Source of the DNA: Hybos culiciformis
Lineage: Eukaryota; Arthropoda; Insecta; Diptera; Hybotidae
NCBI GenBank assembly: GCA_964007475.1
Contig: OZ023273.1
Coordinates: forward strand, 109,118,485 to 109,182,484
Reading direction: 5' to 3'
Length of the DNA: 64,000 nt
Under the pieces are notes generated by a model that ran no database searches, was not told the DNA's origin, and was given only the letters and a program-made list of their open reading frames with translations. This document shows, piece after piece, positions 61,495-64,000 of this stretch (within the stretch, counting starts at the first letter, position 1; the number at the start of each line of letters is the position of its first letter). Both the position numbers and the translations under genes were made by a program.

Positions 61495-61711
61495 CCATAG
61501 ATTAAGAATACAGAAAGATTTATAGCTTCATACAACATTATTTTTGGTATTTTTATGTTAGTAAAACAAAATAAAATACGTGATAATTATCAATATATGA
61601 AAAGAATTTTATTTTGTCTTACTAACACCTTCATATAAAAATAGCAAAAAAGGCAGAAAAAATGTTGTATGAAGCTATAAATCTTTCTGTATTCTTTCTT
61701 AATCTATGTCT
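61495..61711. mobile_element. Hairpin MITE, about 215 bp, probably Tc1/mariner-type
   Basis: The left arm starting CATAGATTAAG, AATACAGAAAGATTTATAGC, TTCATACAACATT is an inverted copy, with a few indels, of the right arm ending AATGTTGTATGAAGC..CTTAATCTATG. The arms are roughly 100 bp each, almost meeting in the middle. Both ends have TA at the edge (CATA/TATG), compatible with a TA target duplication. No coding content. Confidence 0.7.
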
Positions 61712-64000
61712 TTACTCACAATTGGAATAAATATTTACAAGTTTTTCAAAAGTCAATTTCAGCCAAATAAACAAAAATTTCAATAATCCAAATCATTCAG
61801 CTTTTAGCCAGGTCTTTATCTGTAATGTATCAAAAAATCACATCAATCAAGATTGTTTAAGCTCTGTAGTCAAACCAAAACTAAAACAATTTTTTCGGTT
61901 CCACGGCTCTTAAACAAAACAAAAAACACAACGACTACAACTAAATGTGAAATTTTAAAATGTTGACTTAGTTCTGAAAAGTTCAGAAAATAAACCGTAT
62001 AAATATTTTTGCTATTTCGGTACCACTTTAATTGATATTTTAGTGTTAATCGATTGATGTTCGTAGACCAACATTTTAAAGCTTCAAACTATTTTATTTA
62101 CCCTAAGGTATAAATATAACCTTGGTTTTCAAAAAAAATAAAAAATTAATGTATATATTATAATATGTGATATTGTGTAAAAGGTTTTTTAATTCAATCC
62201 AAAGGGAGTAAAAAAAAAAAAAAATTACAAAATAAATTTTCGTCACCAAGAAACAAAAAATAATATTTTTTTTTTTTTTTGTAAAAGCAATAATTGGGTC
62301 TAGTATTATGTAAAGAAGAACCTTTTTCAGTCCAGGGAGTCCTTTTACTTTGATTTTATTAAGCGTTCTTGAGAAGAATTTAATGAAAATTTATCCTTGG
62401 AAAATGTATATTACAGATATTTCTTTTTCTTATACCTAGTGATGGTGGTTGAAGAAAATTCAAGGTGTACCTATATACACATTTTTTTTTTCTTCTTCTT
62501 ATCATAAAGAGTTAAGTTTGCAGACAAATTTTTTTTTTTAACTTTTAAAAAAATTGTTTTATTTTTATTTATATAATAAATTTTTATATATACGTATACT
62601 ATACATATAAAAATAAATTTATTTTATCATAAAAATTAATCTTAATAAACCGGTGGTGATGAAACTGTTCTGCTGTAAATGGAGTTGAAGACTATGTGTG
62701 TATATAATGTTCGTCGAACCAATCTAGCTTTGGATTCAAGTTTATTAAGTTATTTATTAAGTTTCGACTATAAGAAAAAAATTAATAGACTTTAATAAAA
62801 TTCCATTGAATTTGGATCTTTGGGAAACTGATGTACATATTTTTGATATTCTATTGAAAAATTTAAGTAATTATGACGAGATTAGACATTTATAACAGAC
62901 ATTAAAACAGAAAAAGCTGAAAAATAAGAACTAAAAACAAAATACATATTATGTACAATGTTGCACAGAAATGATAAATAGGTTGTTCTAAAGTGCAAAC
63001 AAAATGATTTTCAAGTTCTTTCCTAAAATGTTCGAATTTTTCTATTAATATAATTTTCCTGTGAAATAATTTCGTTTAAATTGCACGTTATATCTTTCCA
63101 ATTGCATGAGTTCCGTATATGCATAACTCCTGTTGATCCTTTTAAAATTATTATTTTTTTGTAATGTTCGCACGCACAAGCCAAATTTATTATTTAAATA
63201 GAGTGAGTTAAAACTTAAATAGAGTTTTATCCTGTTTTAATTCCTTTTTTAACACTTCTAGCATTTTTTTTTTTAGTGAGATAATTATCGTAAATTGTTG
63301 TTTTTTTTTTTTTTAGGAAAATATATATCTTTTCTTTTATTATTATTATACACATATCTATATATATTTTTTTTTTTTCATATTCTTTTAAAGAGAGTTT
63401 CTTTATAAAATACGATTATTAAACACAAAATTCTCATTAAAGCGGGTAAATAAAATTTATGATTTCCAGAACCTTTAGAAGAAGAAAAATTTACAAAAAA
63501 AAAAAAATTAAATGATAACGCAAAGTATAATATTTTAATTAAGTTTTATTTTTGCCTCTTATATTATATATAATTTTTTATTTTTCGTATTTTATTTTAT
63601 GCCAAAATCGTTTAATATCAAGACCATTAAAAATTATGTTTTTGGTATATTATAAATTCGTGGTATCAAATATATTTTATTTTCTATATCCAAGAATTTA
63701 TTATTGTTATTTTTCTTTTTCGGATATAGAGTTAACAATGTTATTTCATTCGCTTGATTATTATTACGTACAAAGAAAAATCTATAATTAAAAGAAAAAT
63801 TGAAATTAGTTAAGAAAAGATAATGCAAACTATACCACCATTAAATGATTCAGTTCAAATGAGTGGTTCATTTTTATTATTATTCTTAGCTGAACTAAAT
63901 GGCAATTGGGTTGTTTTTAAATATACCTATATGTGTTTTGGAAAACAAAATCTTTCAAGCCATACTTCTTCTGCCATAAAATTTTAACAAAAATAAAAGA
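61712..64000. other. Presumed GABA-B-R1 intron to window end, no exon seen
   Basis: AT-rich. A GC-richer patch at about 62648-62700 contains ACCGGTGGTGATGAAACTGT but no convincing coding exon. The open frames near 63552-63828 are compositional. Confidence 0.5.

Noticed and set aside
62640..62700. GC-richer patch ACCGGTGGTGATGAAAC as the next GABA-B-R1 exon
   Set aside because: The translation does not match the conserved sequence expected after LHSNDSE and there is no good acceptor.

Overview
This is a very AT-rich, gene-poor stretch of animal nuclear DNA, almost certainly from an insect. The evidence is an intron-interrupted exon of the metabotropic GABA receptor GABA-B-R1, decayed animal transposons of several superfamilies (hAT, Tc1/mariner, Mutator-like, CR1/Jockey-type LINE), many short inverted-repeat elements with target-site duplications, and long A/T homopolymer and microsatellite tracts. 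I cannot name the species. There are no operons, bacterial signals, rRNA genes or intact tRNAs.

Layout: 1-0.75 kb has an open GC-richer edge and a hAT transposase C-terminal relic. 2.3-5.1 kb is a block of unusual repeats: a non-coding element with internally expanded units, then a composite of hairpin arrays, a TTGTACAACTGG array, G-quadruplex-prone repeats and a CGGTGAATTG array. 5.1-29.7 kb is AT-rich DNA with almost nothing recognisable apart from one Tc1-type MITE and two small GC-rich, exon-like islands at 20967-21025 and 26391-26408. 29.7-34.9 kb holds a long inverted repeat, two MITEs with 7-bp target duplications and two coding relics. 37.4 kb has a TATA-box promoter-like segment and 38.2-38.9 kb a broken LINE reverse transcriptase. 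42.9-46.7 kb and 49.1-52.8 kb are dense transposon nests. Between them lies the only confident gene piece, the signal-peptide exon of GABA-B-R1 at 47433-47681.

The simplest reading is that 46.7-64 kb is the 5' part of the GABA-B-R1 gene, whose first coding intron runs off the window (more than 16 kb) and has been filled by transposons. The upstream 47 kb may be intergenic, or may contain a far-upstream promoter and 5' UTR exons, or the intron of another gene with microexons. The most unusual material is a group of array elements, each with its own short motif repeated in direct and inverted orientation. They look like foldback-type elements, and one of them flanks a Mutator-like transposase relic.
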